Positions 7,725 to 16,174 of a stretch of 64,000 nucleotides of DNA are shown one piece after another. The stretch lies in NCBI GenBank assembly GCA_023417785.1, contig JAEZEH010000129.1:48210-112209 (forward strand). Reading direction: 5' to 3'. Within the stretch, counting starts at the first letter, position 1. Each line of letters opens with the position of its first letter. Below the pieces are notes generated by a model that was given only the letters and a program-made list of their open reading frames with translations, was not told where the DNA came from and searched no databases. The position numbers were made by a program, and so were the translations under genes. This DNA is from Bacteroidota bacterium. Lineage in GTDB: Bacteria; Bacteroidota; Bacteroidia; Cytophagales; Cyclobacteriaceae.

Positions 7725-8780
7725 CTAAGTGGTTGTGCCCTGGCAACTGGATCCGGCGCCGGCGGTGCATGCGTAGCAATGTTCACCCACGACAATGCTA
7801 CGATTACTCAATGCATCAAGATCCAAAGCGCTGATATGCGGACCGGAACGTACTTCTGATTTTAATCCTAGCATCTGATTGAAGTCGCAGTCGTAAAGAT
7901 AACCCTGCCAGTCCACCGAAATTGTACTGCGACACATTAAACCTTTCACCGCATTCGGATTGAATGCGGCTACAAGCTTCTCCATATATTCCTCATAATT
8001 CCCCGAGGTCACGAGATAATCCAGAAACCTGCTTATAGGAATATTAGTTATAGTAAAAAGATTATTAAATGTTATGTTGAAATGTTCCGACAACTCTTTC
8101 TTGAATATCAGTTCAAGTTCGCTTTGATTACCCGGGAGGAATGCCCCCGATGGATTGTAGACGAGATCGAGAATCAAACCGGACCCCGGGACGCCATAAC
8201 CAACATCGTTTAAGGATTTCAGGGCTTCAACCGATTTTGCAAACACACCCTCTCCGCGTTGCCGATCCGTTTTGTCTGGCTGATAGAATGGCAGCGATGA
8301 ACAAATTCTCACTCGGTGTTCCTTAAAAAAGTCGGGCAGGTCGCGGTACTTCGGATTGGCGAGAATTATCGTAAGGTTCGAACGAACAATGATTTCAGGA
8401 ACACCGATTTTTTTTGCCGATGCGACGAACCAACGGAAGTGTGGATTCATTTCAGGTGCCCCGCCAGTTATGTCAAGGCTTGGCATCCCGGTCTTTTCAA
8501 GAACATCCAGGCAATACTGCATCGTCTCCCGTGACATGATCTCAGTGCGGTCGGGTCCGGCGTCGACATGACAGTGCTTGCAGGTTTGGTTACACATATA
8601 CCCTACGTTGACCTGCAGGATCTCGGTATTCGACGGCGTCAATGGATAGCAACCGCTGGCACGAAGCTTACTCTCAAACCGTGGAAGTTCTCCAGAAGCG
8701 AACATACCTTGTCCGAGCACCTCTACCTGGCGTGTCGTTTCCGCAAGCGGATGATTTCGGGCATGAAGCGATTTGATCAT
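7725..8780 (-). CDS. arsS: Arsenosugar biosynthesis radical SAM protein ArsS
   Basis: 351-residue radical SAM enzyme. The [4Fe-4S] ligands are C63, C67 and C70 (CNQTCKHC), followed by HVDAGPDRTE. The C-terminal half has CRSTISVDWQGYLYDCDFNQML and HCYACTAGAGSSCQG, the Cys-rich tail typical of the ArsS (DUF3641) group. Known members join the adenosyl sugar of SAM to dimethylated arsenic on the way to arsenosugars. Its start lies 7 bases after the peroxidase-like gene, its usual partner in this family. No arsM methyltransferase or arsR is seen in the window. Confidence 0.9.
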   Translation of the reverse strand: MIKSLHARNHPLAETTRQVEVLGQGMFASGELPRFESKLRASGCYPLTPSNTEILQVNVGYMCNQTCKHCHVDAGPDRTEIMSRETMQYCLDVLEKTGMPSLDITGGAPEMNPHFRWFVASAKKIGVPEIIVRSNLTIILANPKYRDLPDFFKEHRVRICSSLPFYQPDKTDRQRGEGVFAKSVEALKSLNDVGYGVPGSGLILDLVYNPSGAFLPGNQSELELIFKKELSEHFNITFNNLFTITNIPISRFLDYLVTSGNYEEYMEKLVAAFNPNAVKGLMCRSTISVDWQGYLYDCDFNQMLGLKSEVRSGPHISALDLDALSNRSIVVGEHCYACTAGAGSSCQGTTT

Positions 8781-8787
8781 CGGTTCT

Positions 8788-9123
8788 TTACATGGATATC
8801 TTTTTTGCTTTGTTCATCATCTGAACACTATGCACAAGCGATGACCCGCCCCGGATGGCAGCAGCCACATGAACCGCTTCCATCATACCTTGTTCACTAA
8901 CGCCCCGTTGCATTGAATCCTGTGTATAGGCATCAATGCAGTAGGGGCACTGAATGGTATGGGCGACTGCAAGGGCAATCAATGATTTTTCCCTTGCCGA
9001 CAGAGCACCGTCCTTAAAAACATCTCCATACCAGTCGAAAAATTTTGCGGCCAGGCCTTCCTGCCACTCGCCGATGTTTCCAAATTTTTTCAGATCGGCC
9101 GGGTTATAATAGGTTTGTTCCAT
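8788..9123 (-). CDS. Arsenosugar-associated peroxidase-like (AhpD fold) protein
   Basis: 111 residues of the carboxymuconolactone decarboxylase/AhpD fold. The redox motif is visible as CPYCIDAYTQDSMQRG, with EKSLIALAVAHTIQ before it and MMEAVHVAAAIRGGSSLVHS after it. Proteins of this type are regularly encoded next to ArsS and are named for that association; the reaction is not established. First gene of the pair, directly preceded by an inverted repeat. Confidence 0.88.
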   Translation of the reverse strand: MEQTYYNPADLKKFGNIGEWQEGLAAKFFDWYGDVFKDGALSAREKSLIALAVAHTIQCPYCIDAYTQDSMQRGVSEQGMMEAVHVAAAIRGGSSLVHSVQMMNKAKKISM

Positions 9124-9142
9124 AGGATAAGGTTATTATCCT
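9124..9142. repeat. Inverted repeat abutting the start codon
   Basis: AGGATAA (9124-9130), GGTTA, TTATCCT (9136-9142): a perfect 7-bp inverted repeat ending at the base next to the peroxidase-like gene's ATG. Could be an operator or a translation-masking hairpin. Confidence 0.5.
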
Positions 9143-9209
9143 TCAAAATAGTAAAAGAATACGGAAGGAGGGAACGGATCGAAAACTTACCGAATTGAAC
9201 CAGGTGCCT

Positions 9210-10184
9210 TTAATCTTTGGGCAACGCGATGGAATAAGATTTTCCCCGTCTGACTTTCAGTTTTTCGTCGCGTAGCCAGGGGTTATGACGCTTGAGCAAT
9301 TTATAGTTCGTGCCATTCGACTTTGCGAACGCGACAAGGTTATCTATATCATCCTTCACCTCCACGTAGCGAAGGGGTTCTTCCTTATAAAGATGTGCAG
9401 GGTTAACCCGAAATCCGTACTTGCGGGGATTCTCAATGATTTCCTTGATCGCGATTATTCGGAATACGTAGCGCGAAGTTTCATCATTCAAAAAGAGATC
9501 GTAGTAGGAGTTGACCTGCTGGTTGTCCAAAGCCTTTTGAATACCGGTCATGCCGCGATTATATGAAGCCGCTACCAAAGCCCAGTCGCCAAACTTATTA
9601 TGCGCTGTGCGCAGATACTTGCATGCTGCTTCGGTGGCTTTAAGCGGGTCATATCGTTCATCGACGAACTTCGAAATCTCAAGGCCAAGTTCCGACCCTG
9701 ATGATTCCAGAATCTGCCAAAATCCGACCGCATCTTTTGGAGAAACCACATTAAGCAGATTGCTTTCAATCAGAGGAAGATATTTGAAATCGTCGGGGAT
9801 GTCGTACTTACGAAGAATTTCCTGCATCTGGGGCAGCCAGCGATGGGCTCGCTTAATGAGAAAAATTGTGTTGCTATGAAAATAGCAGTTGATCTGAAGT
9901 TCTTTGTCGAGACGTTCTTTGACGTCGGGAATTGAAATAGGGACGCGCTCGCCCGCGAAGGTAAGATTCGCCGGAACATCAAATGATACAGCCGGGGTGG
10001 CTGCCCACGAATCTTCATCATAAGCCACCGAATATACCCCTTCATCGGAAATGCTCTGATCCCGGATGCTGGCTGATGCAGGGACGCTTCCAGTTTCCTG
10101 GTAAACGATATATCCGAGAAGTATTACGAATGTGGCCAGACTGATGAAAGCAGAAAGATTGAATTCAGGTACGCGCAGGTTCAT
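9210..10184 (-). CDS. Membrane-anchored lytic transglycosylase (SLT/MltD-like)
   Basis: Cleaves peptidoglycan glycan strands with formation of 1,6-anhydro-MurNAc. An N-terminal hydrophobic anchor covers residues 11-28. The SLT domain shows catalytic Glu140 in LPLIESNLLN, then SPKDAVGFWQI, ASYNRGMTGI and TSRYVFRIIAIKEI. The C-terminal part (VEVKDDIDNLVAFAKSNGTNYKLLKRHNPWL) resembles a LysM-like tail but lacks a clean LysM. 324 residues. It sits 34 bases downstream of mnmH, probably co-transcribed. Confidence 0.9.
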   Translation of the reverse strand: MNLRVPEFNLSAFISLATFVILLGYIVYQETGSVPASASIRDQSISDEGVYSVAYDEDSWAATPAVSFDVPANLTFAGERVPISIPDVKERLDKELQINCYFHSNTIFLIKRAHRWLPQMQEILRKYDIPDDFKYLPLIESNLLNVVSPKDAVGFWQILESSGSELGLEISKFVDERYDPLKATEAACKYLRTAHNKFGDWALVAASYNRGMTGIQKALDNQQVNSYYDLFLNDETSRYVFRIIAIKEIIENPRKYGFRVNPAHLYKEEPLRYVEVKDDIDNLVAFAKSNGTNYKLLKRHNPWLRDEKLKVRRGKSYSIALPKD

Positions 10185-10218
10185 CTATAAACAGTTAAAA
10201 AAATTAAAAACGTCAGAT

Positions 10219-11244
10219 CTAATAATGGTTCTGCAAAGATAATCCCTGGCGAGAGAGTAATCCGGCAAAGGCCGAAACATCTTTACCGTCCCACTCGATC
10301 TTGTCGACTACACGGTCACGTTTCCGATCTATTGCATTCGCATAAGCCTTGTCATAATAATTGAGTATTATTTCGATCGAAGCCGCGAGGTCGCCGGCGT
10401 ATAGTCGTTCGCGAGCACTATTATAATGCTGACCCCCTAACCGTTTTGTTATTCCGGTCATTGCTTCGTGAAACAACTCGGCCGACACGTGCTTATACTC
10501 CGAAACGAGGCGACTGATCCGTTCTTGCTTTGGAACTTCAATCTCCAGCACGGGCGCATCATTCATACGCTTCCAGAATTCCGCTGGCAAGAATATTTTC
10601 CCAATGGCGATCGATTCGTCTTCAAGCCACACGCGCCTATCGGGATCCAACCCAAGCAAGCTTTCGAAAAGATCGTTTTCGAATTGTTCAGTCGTAGGTT
10701 GGGCGGGCATCGTTAATCCACCAAAGACGGACCCTTTGTGACTGGCCAGTGTTTCGAGATCTATTACCTGTTCACCCGCCACCTTTAACGCGCGAAGCAC
10801 TTCACTTTTACCACTGCCTGTAAGACCGGTTAGCAAAACGATTTTGAACGATCGGGCAAAAGTTCGTTGTGCCCTGTGACGATACTCCTTGTAGCCGCCT
10901 TCAAGCTGGTGCGTTTTTAAACCGATCATGTTAACGAACTGACAAAAGTTGTGAGATCGCATGCCACCACGCCAGCAATGAACAATAAACTCAGGCCCCA
11001 CCCCCTCCGCGCGCTTAACAAGGGCTTCGAGCCGTGGCCCTACGAGCCTGAAGCCTTCCCGAATCGCCTGCTTCTGACCTTGTTGCTTGTAAGTGGTCCC
11101 CACAATGATGCGTTCGGCATCATTCAGTATCGGGATGTTCGTGGTGCCCGCAACATGACCCTGATTCCATTCGCTTTCGGAACGGACATCAACCACGGGC
11201 AGAAGCTCGCGAAGTCTGAGAAACTCATCAATAGTGATTGTCAC
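10219..11244 (-). CDS. mnmH: tRNA 2-selenouridine synthase MnmH
   Basis: Replaces sulfur with selenium (through geranylated intermediates) at wobble 2-thiouridine of certain tRNAs. Two parts are visible: an N-terminal rhodanese domain with VVDVRSESEW and the catalytic Cys90 in CWRGGMRSHNF, then a P-loop region with GLTGSGKSE (140-148) and GGYKEYRH linking them. 341 residues, typical length. The selenophosphate synthetase selD is not in the window, so active selenium use is unproven. Confidence 0.93.
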   Translation of the reverse strand: MTITIDEFLRLRELLPVVDVRSESEWNQGHVAGTTNIPILNDAERIIVGTTYKQQGQKQAIREGFRLVGPRLEALVKRAEGVGPEFIVHCWRGGMRSHNFCQFVNMIGLKTHQLEGGYKEYRHRAQRTFARSFKIVLLTGLTGSGKSEVLRALKVAGEQVIDLETLASHKGSVFGGLTMPAQPTTEQFENDLFESLLGLDPDRRVWLEDESIAIGKIFLPAEFWKRMNDAPVLEIEVPKQERISRLVSEYKHVSAELFHEAMTGITKRLGGQHYNSARERLYAGDLAASIEIILNYYDKAYANAIDRKRDRVVDKIEWDGKDVSAFAGLLSRQGLSLQNHY

Positions 11245-11327
11245 ACCCCCAAGATATGATTTGAAACGGCGAGTTCGGAAGAAATCACCTGCAAAATTTC
11301 GCGGTGTAACTTTCTGTCAAAGTTTTA

Positions 11328-13973
11328 CTAATCCGAGAAATTTATCGACAGGTTGGTAGTGATGCCCAACCGAAAACCATGATCAGCGTACTTGCCCTCC
11401 TGAAACGAAACAGCACCTTCAAGACGAAAAATGCGAAGAATACCGTCGATTGAATAACCGAGTTCAGTATAGTTCCCGGATGTGGGCGTCGCCAGGTAAT
11501 TGAGGAATAAATTCTCCCGGATTCCCATTAACCTTAGTTTGGGAAGCGAGGTCAGCAAAAACCTGCGGAATTGATAATGGAGGTTCCCACTGAAATATTT
11601 GTCCGAGGTGCTGAATGTATAATAATCCAGTAAACGAAAGCTCCCAACCGGATCAGCGGTGCTGAAAGGCGTCCTGTTCCCAAGGAAGTGTTTGTAGTCC
11701 ATAAAATACATCCTGGAGTTGTTAAGGAAAGCACCGGCACGCATGGCCACGATAACTCGCGCCCGAACACCGAGCGTGAAGCCATGCCGGAAGCCGAATT
11801 CTATCTGGTCGTAATCGACGTCACTTCCCATCAAGTCACGAAATCCTTTGGTGTAATCGAGCATAAATACCGGAGATGAATTGGCTATCTCATGACGTGT
11901 CCCGTTGCGAATCCGGTATTTCAGCCAGGGCCTGGTCTCGATGCCCACCGAACCGGTAAAGGCTTCATGCGTTGGAAATGATGTATCGGGCAACTCCATA
12001 TTGACCGGGTCATTCGGTGTATAGCCTTCAATACGGTCGCGGTTTATCAACTTATAATCAGAATTATTTGTGAGGTTATACCGCCTGGCCATCGACCAAT
12101 TTGTGTGTATGGTAAGACCGGGATTCAGTCGCCTTCGGTAAAGCACGTCCACATAATCACGTTCATAAAGCTTCATGAGGTTCTTTTCGAGAAACAGCGT
12201 TGCAAATGTGTTCACGATGGGATGGATAGGCTTCTCATCGTTGAGCTGCTGCACATAACGCCCTCCTTCAATCTGAAAGCGATACTTCTGATTGCGAAGT
12301 CTGAACATGACGTTTCCCGAAAATTTTTCACGCGCGAAAGCATAGCGCAGTGTAGGCGTAATATTGAGTCGGGTCTTATTCGTATCCTGAAGAATGGTAC
12401 CAAATCCGATCCGGTAATATGCGTTCCATCCCTCCACGGTATTAAATCCACCGAATGGTGTGTAGATAATAAAACTTGAATGCTTTGAAATTTTGTAATT
12501 ATCACCGATAAGAATGTCCCATGGCTGGAATCCCTTGTGTTTAGAGGCTTTCAACGTATCACCTTCCTGCTTTTTTTTATCCACAACGGCCATACTATCC
12601 GCCTTCTGGTAGCCCCTGATCTCCTGTCGCGTCAGTGGAACAGGTCTTACTTCAGCCCAGTAAACGGAATCCTTTTTGTACGCAAGACTATCAATAGTAA
12701 AGGTATTATCGAATAAAACTTCGGGTTCCTTTTGTTCCTTCTTCTCGGACTTTTCATACTCCTTGATCATGGTTTTCAACTCTTTGCGGGTAATCTCCTT
12801 CCCGGCAGCGAGTCGCTCCTGAAGTTCCCTGGTTTTATCAGACTTATTTTCCTGCTGGATTCTGGCTGCTTCTTCTTTTTCAATTTTCTCATCCACCACT
12901 TCCATTTTGGCGGGCTCGACGTAAAGTTCCGGATTTACGGTAATCTTATAATCACTGACAGTGGCGAGATACTTGTATTCGAACTCGAAGCCGAAGATCT
13001 TACCGAAGATACCAAACTGGTGCGAGACCGGTAGCCAGGCTTTGTCTTCAATAGGTGCATAAACTGCTTTGATGGCAATCTTAATTCCAAGCTTTGTGGT
13101 GGTAATATCCATACTGTGGATACTCCACCAGTTTTCGACCAGATTGAGCGTACCCTCAACAACGTTATCCCCTTTCATGCGGGGCGTGACTTTGATTTTG
13201 CTGATTTCGTATTCACGATCTTTGAATGTACCGAGGTATTCAAATTTGTAATAGGAAAATGCGCGCGGTGAAAGCGGTGAAATTGTTTCGGCTATCTCAG
13301 GTTCGTAAAAGCTGCCGAATATGTATTGATTCGGAGACGTATTATTATCCTTCCCGTCGCTGTGAATCGAAATCACTTTCTCCGTGAATTTTTTGGGCCG
13401 GGTGAATTCTATTTCACTTACAGATTCCGAAATAAATACACGCCCTTTCTCGATACCTTCTTTTTCAAGTTGTTTCTTGGCGAGCCAGGGATAGTCTTTT
13501 AGTTGTCCGGCGCCTTTGATGTAAACGCGGGCAGAATAGGCGTCCAGTTGGTTCCGGTGGTAATTCGCCTTCGCAATTGCTTTACGCATAATGGTGTAGG
13601 CGGGATCTTCCTTCCCGGCTTTTACCTCAACGGTCTGAAGCATGGTAGCCTGCTCGCGCAGAACAATATCAATCACGATAAACTCTTCGGTGATTTCCAC
13701 TTTTCTCGTCACGGTCTCGTATCCCATATACTGATAAGTGATATCATACCCGCCGGGACGCAAGTTGAGTTCGTAGATTCCCTGCACGTTGGTTGTTGTT
13801 CCGCTGCCAGTCTGCTTTACAAAGATTGTAGCAAAAGCCAGCGGTTCATCTTTCTCGTCGGTGATCTTTCCTTTTATGCCTCCGGCCCATCCGGAAACCG
13901 TAGCAAAACACAGAAACATAACGGTAATGGGCAGGAATCGAGAAATAATTGGTGAGAGGAGTGATGATGACAT
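11328..13973 (-). CDS. DUF5686 outer-membrane protein with carboxypeptidase-regulatory-like domain
   Basis: 881 residues. A signal peptide occupies about 1-30, followed by a carboxypeptidase-regulatory-like beta sandwich (IKGKITDEKDEPLAFATIFVKQTGSGT, 33-115), then a long DUF5686 region ending in beta-barrel-like strands and a terminal aromatic-poor NLSINFSD. A Lys/Glu-rich coiled stretch lies near 355-425. The fold resembles TonB-dependent receptors without the plug; such Bacteroidota proteins are exported and of unknown substrate. Last gene of the sigma-factor operon, 11 bases after nadD. Confidence 0.85.
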   Translation of the reverse strand: MSSSLLSPIISRFLPITVMFLCFATVSGWAGGIKGKITDEKDEPLAFATIFVKQTGSGTTTNVQGIYELNLRPGGYDITYQYMGYETVTRKVEITEEFIVIDIVLREQATMLQTVEVKAGKEDPAYTIMRKAIAKANYHRNQLDAYSARVYIKGAGQLKDYPWLAKKQLEKEGIEKGRVFISESVSEIEFTRPKKFTEKVISIHSDGKDNNTSPNQYIFGSFYEPEIAETISPLSPRAFSYYKFEYLGTFKDREYEISKIKVTPRMKGDNVVEGTLNLVENWWSIHSMDITTTKLGIKIAIKAVYAPIEDKAWLPVSHQFGIFGKIFGFEFEYKYLATVSDYKITVNPELYVEPAKMEVVDEKIEKEEAARIQQENKSDKTRELQERLAAGKEITRKELKTMIKEYEKSEKKEQKEPEVLFDNTFTIDSLAYKKDSVYWAEVRPVPLTRQEIRGYQKADSMAVVDKKKQEGDTLKASKHKGFQPWDILIGDNYKISKHSSFIIYTPFGGFNTVEGWNAYYRIGFGTILQDTNKTRLNITPTLRYAFAREKFSGNVMFRLRNQKYRFQIEGGRYVQQLNDEKPIHPIVNTFATLFLEKNLMKLYERDYVDVLYRRRLNPGLTIHTNWSMARRYNLTNNSDYKLINRDRIEGYTPNDPVNMELPDTSFPTHEAFTGSVGIETRPWLKYRIRNGTRHEIANSSPVFMLDYTKGFRDLMGSDVDYDQIEFGFRHGFTLGVRARVIVAMRAGAFLNNSRMYFMDYKHFLGNRTPFSTADPVGSFRLLDYYTFSTSDKYFSGNLHYQFRRFLLTSLPKLRLMGIRENLFLNYLATPTSGNYTELGYSIDGILRIFRLEGAVSFQEGKYADHGFRLGITTNLSINFSD

Positions 13974-13984
13974 TAATCGGTTTT

Positions 13985-14572
13985 TTAACGAAGATAGAAT
14001 CCTTTTCCGCGAATCATTTCTTCCACCGCATCAGGCACGAGATAACGCACCGATTGTTTACTTCTGATGCGGTTCCTGATAAAGGTGGCAGAAATATCGA
14101 GCAACGGTGCTTCCACAAATCTTACGTTAGGATGCGATTTTAGTTCAGAAGGTTGCACACCAGGCCGTGGATAAATATAAAGGCCGAAGTCATTCAGAAT
14201 CGTTTCATGGCTTTTCCAGCGCGTAAAGCTGATCAGGTTATCCTCTCCCATGATTATCCGGAATTCTTTTCCGGGATATTTTTCTGTGAGATACAGCAGG
14301 GTGTGGATTGTATAGCTGGGTTTGGGAAGGTTGAATTCTACGTCACAGGCCTCAAGTTTGAAGTTATCATGGATGGCTGCACGGACCATATCAAACCGGT
14401 CGAACTCATGCAAAAGACCTTTACTTGGTTTAAATGGATTTTGGGGCGACACAACGAACCATACCTTGTTCAGGTCAGTACTTTCAGCCATAATATTGGC
14501 TATGATGAGATGCCCGATGTGTATCGGATTAAACGAGCCGAAGAAAAGACCAATCCGTTGAGTTGAACTCAT
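13985..14572 (-). CDS. nadD: Nicotinate-nucleotide adenylyltransferase
   Basis: Transfers AMP from ATP to nicotinate mononucleotide, the penultimate step of NAD synthesis. The nucleotidyltransferase signature GSFNPIHIGH (12-21) and the second motif ISATFIRNRI near 160 are both present, with GEDNLISFTRWK between. 195 residues, normal length. Eighteen bases downstream of gmk in the same operon. Confidence 0.95.
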   Translation of the reverse strand: MSSTQRIGLFFGSFNPIHIGHLIIANIMAESTDLNKVWFVVSPQNPFKPSKGLLHEFDRFDMVRAAIHDNFKLEACDVEFNLPKPSYTIHTLLYLTEKYPGKEFRIIMGEDNLISFTRWKSHETILNDFGLYIYPRPGVQPSELKSHPNVRFVEAPLLDISATFIRNRIRSKQSVRYLVPDAVEEMIRGKGFYLR

Positions 14573-14590
14573 GTCGCGAAGTTACGAACA

Positions 14591-15163
14591 TTAAGATTGG
14601 CGTTTGAACGAATCATACATGGATTGAGCCATTGCCAGCGAATTTTCAAGGTTTTCGTTAACCAAAACAGCATCAAACCTATCGGCGAACCCCATTTCGA
14701 ATTTGGCTTTGAATAAACGTCGCGAGAGGCTTTCGTCAGATTCTGTGCCGCGATCTGTGAGGCGTGCTTTGAGCACATCGACAGATGGAACCTTCACAAA
14801 AACCGCCAACGCTTTGTCACCAAAGTATTTTTTCAGATTAAGTCCACCCTTAACATCCACATCGAAGATGACGTTCTTTCCAGATTCCCATATGCGTTCG
14901 ATCTCGGATTTCAGTGTACCATAGAAGTTTCCTTCATATACTTCTTCCCATTCGATGAACTCGTTACGATCAATTCTCTCCTTGAATTCCTTCGGTGTAA
15001 GGAAGTAATAGTCTTTTCCATTTTCCTCGGTCCGACCACGTCTGTCGCGGGTCGAAGCAGAAATTGAGAATCCGAGGTCCGGATTTGTATCGAGAAGGTG
15101 TTTAACAATAGTAGTTTTTCCCGATCCTGACGGGGCGGAAAAAATAAGTGCTTTACCAGCCAT
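14591..15163 (-). CDS. gmk: Guanylate kinase
   Basis: Phosphorylates GMP to GDP. P-loop SAPSGSGKTT (9-18), GMP-binding STRDRRGRTEENGKDYYFL and EWEEVYEGNFYGT, and VFDVDVKGGLNLKK are all in place. 190 residues. The ATG directly follows the anti-sigma stop codon with no gap, so translation is probably coupled. Confidence 0.96.
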   Translation of the reverse strand: MAGKALIFSAPSGSGKTTIVKHLLDTNPDLGFSISASTRDRRGRTEENGKDYYFLTPKEFKERIDRNEFIEWEEVYEGNFYGTLKSEIERIWESGKNVIFDVDVKGGLNLKKYFGDKALAVFVKVPSVDVLKARLTDRGTESDESLSRRLFKAKFEMGFADRFDAVLVNENLENSLAMAQSMYDSFKRQS

Positions 15164-15436
15164 TCAGGGGACGAGATTTTGCGCAACGCGTGCCCGGATT
15201 GAATCAATCAGGTCCTGAGGTGCGTTATTTTTGCATTTATTTTTCAAAAGCTGACGAATCTCAACTTCAATGTGGTAATTCCGGTAACAGGGAAGACAGT
15301 CTTCGAGGTGGTTCTTCATGAAGTGGTCTTTCTCTTCAGCCGAGGCTTCATCATCCAAAATAAGCTGAAGTTTCTCGAAACATTCGCGTTGGTTAGGACA
15401 ATCGTGTTTCATTTTGCTCTGGTCAGGATTGCTCAT
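15164..15436 (-). CDS. Putative zinc-finger anti-sigma factor
   Basis: 90 residues with the zinc-binding anti-sigma signature HLEDCLPCYRNYHIE near 46-60 (HxxxCxxC) and further Cys residues near the N-terminus (CPNQRECF). No membrane segment, so it would be a soluble, redox- or metal-responsive type rather than a transmembrane one. Placed between the ECF sigma gene (6 bases upstream) and gmk, which fits a role as the sigma factor's inhibitor; that pairing is inferred from position and motif. Confidence 0.8.
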   Translation of the reverse strand: MSNPDQSKMKHDCPNQRECFEKLQLILDDEASAEEKDHFMKNHLEDCLPCYRNYHIEVEIRQLLKNKCKNNAPQDLIDSIRARVAQNLVP

Positions 15437-15442
15437 AGGAGG

Positions 15443-16036
15443 TCAAGCGTTATTATAGCCCATTTGTTTAGCGTAGGTACTTAGTTTTTCTTTCAGCAGG
15501 TTTCTTGCTCTGTGTAGGCGGCTGCGGACTGTTCCAATGGGTATGTCAAGAATCTTAGCCATCTCATCGTACTTAAATCCTTCCAGGTCGCATAATATTA
15601 TTACCGTTCTAAAATCGACATCCAAAGAGTTCAGCGCATTGGAGATCTCGTCGCCAATCATGTCGCGCAAAGCTTCCACCCGAAGATCCGGAGTGATCTG
15701 CCGGTCTACATCTTCTGAGTTATAATATGTTTCAACTTCCTGATAATCGACTTTCGAAGGCTCTTTGCTCTTCTTGCGATAGTCATTAATGAAACTGTTT
15801 TTCAAAATTCGAAACAGCCACGCCTTAGCATTAGTTCCTTTCTGGAAAGAATCTATGAAACGAAATGCTTTCAGGTAAGTATCCTGAAGCAAATCCTTGG
15901 AATCATCCTGATCCAGGGTAAGCCGGTAAGCAAAATTATACATCGAATTTATATGCGGCATAAACTCTTCGTTGAAGATCTTTTGCTTTTCGAGATCCGA
16001 ATATTGTTTTCTCGGGATCAGTTCTTCTTCTTCCAT
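15443..16036 (-). CDS. ECF-type RNA polymerase sigma factor
   Basis: 197 residues. Region 2 is visible as FNEEFMPHINSMYNFAYRLTLDQDDSKDLLQDTYLKAFRFI and KAWLFRILKNSFINDYRKK; region 4 as LNSLDVDFRTVIILCDLEGFKYDEMAKILDIPIGTVRSRLHRARN, a helix-turn-helix that reads the -35-like element. There is no C-terminal extension. First gene of a five-gene operon including its likely anti-sigma, gmk, nadD and an exported DUF5686 protein. Confidence 0.93.
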   Translation of the reverse strand: MEEEELIPRKQYSDLEKQKIFNEEFMPHINSMYNFAYRLTLDQDDSKDLLQDTYLKAFRFIDSFQKGTNAKAWLFRILKNSFINDYRKKSKEPSKVDYQEVETYYNSEDVDRQITPDLRVEALRDMIGDEISNALNSLDVDFRTVIILCDLEGFKYDEMAKILDIPIGTVRSRLHRARNLLKEKLSTYAKQMGYNNA

Positions 16037-16174
16037 GGTGTAAAAATAAAAATTAACCGGATAAGCATTCGAGAATTCGCCTGAAGCGAAGGAATATATC
16101 TTTTTGGGCCCGTTACTTCAATAATAAATAGTTCCCCCTGAGAATCTTAAAAAATTATTCCAGCGGGATAAAAA

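Noticed and set aside
12732..13034. Hydrophobic 100-codon plus-strand frame inside the DUF5686 gene
   Set aside because: Hydrophobicity comes from reading the Lys/Glu-rich coiled stretch backwards; typical antisense artefact.
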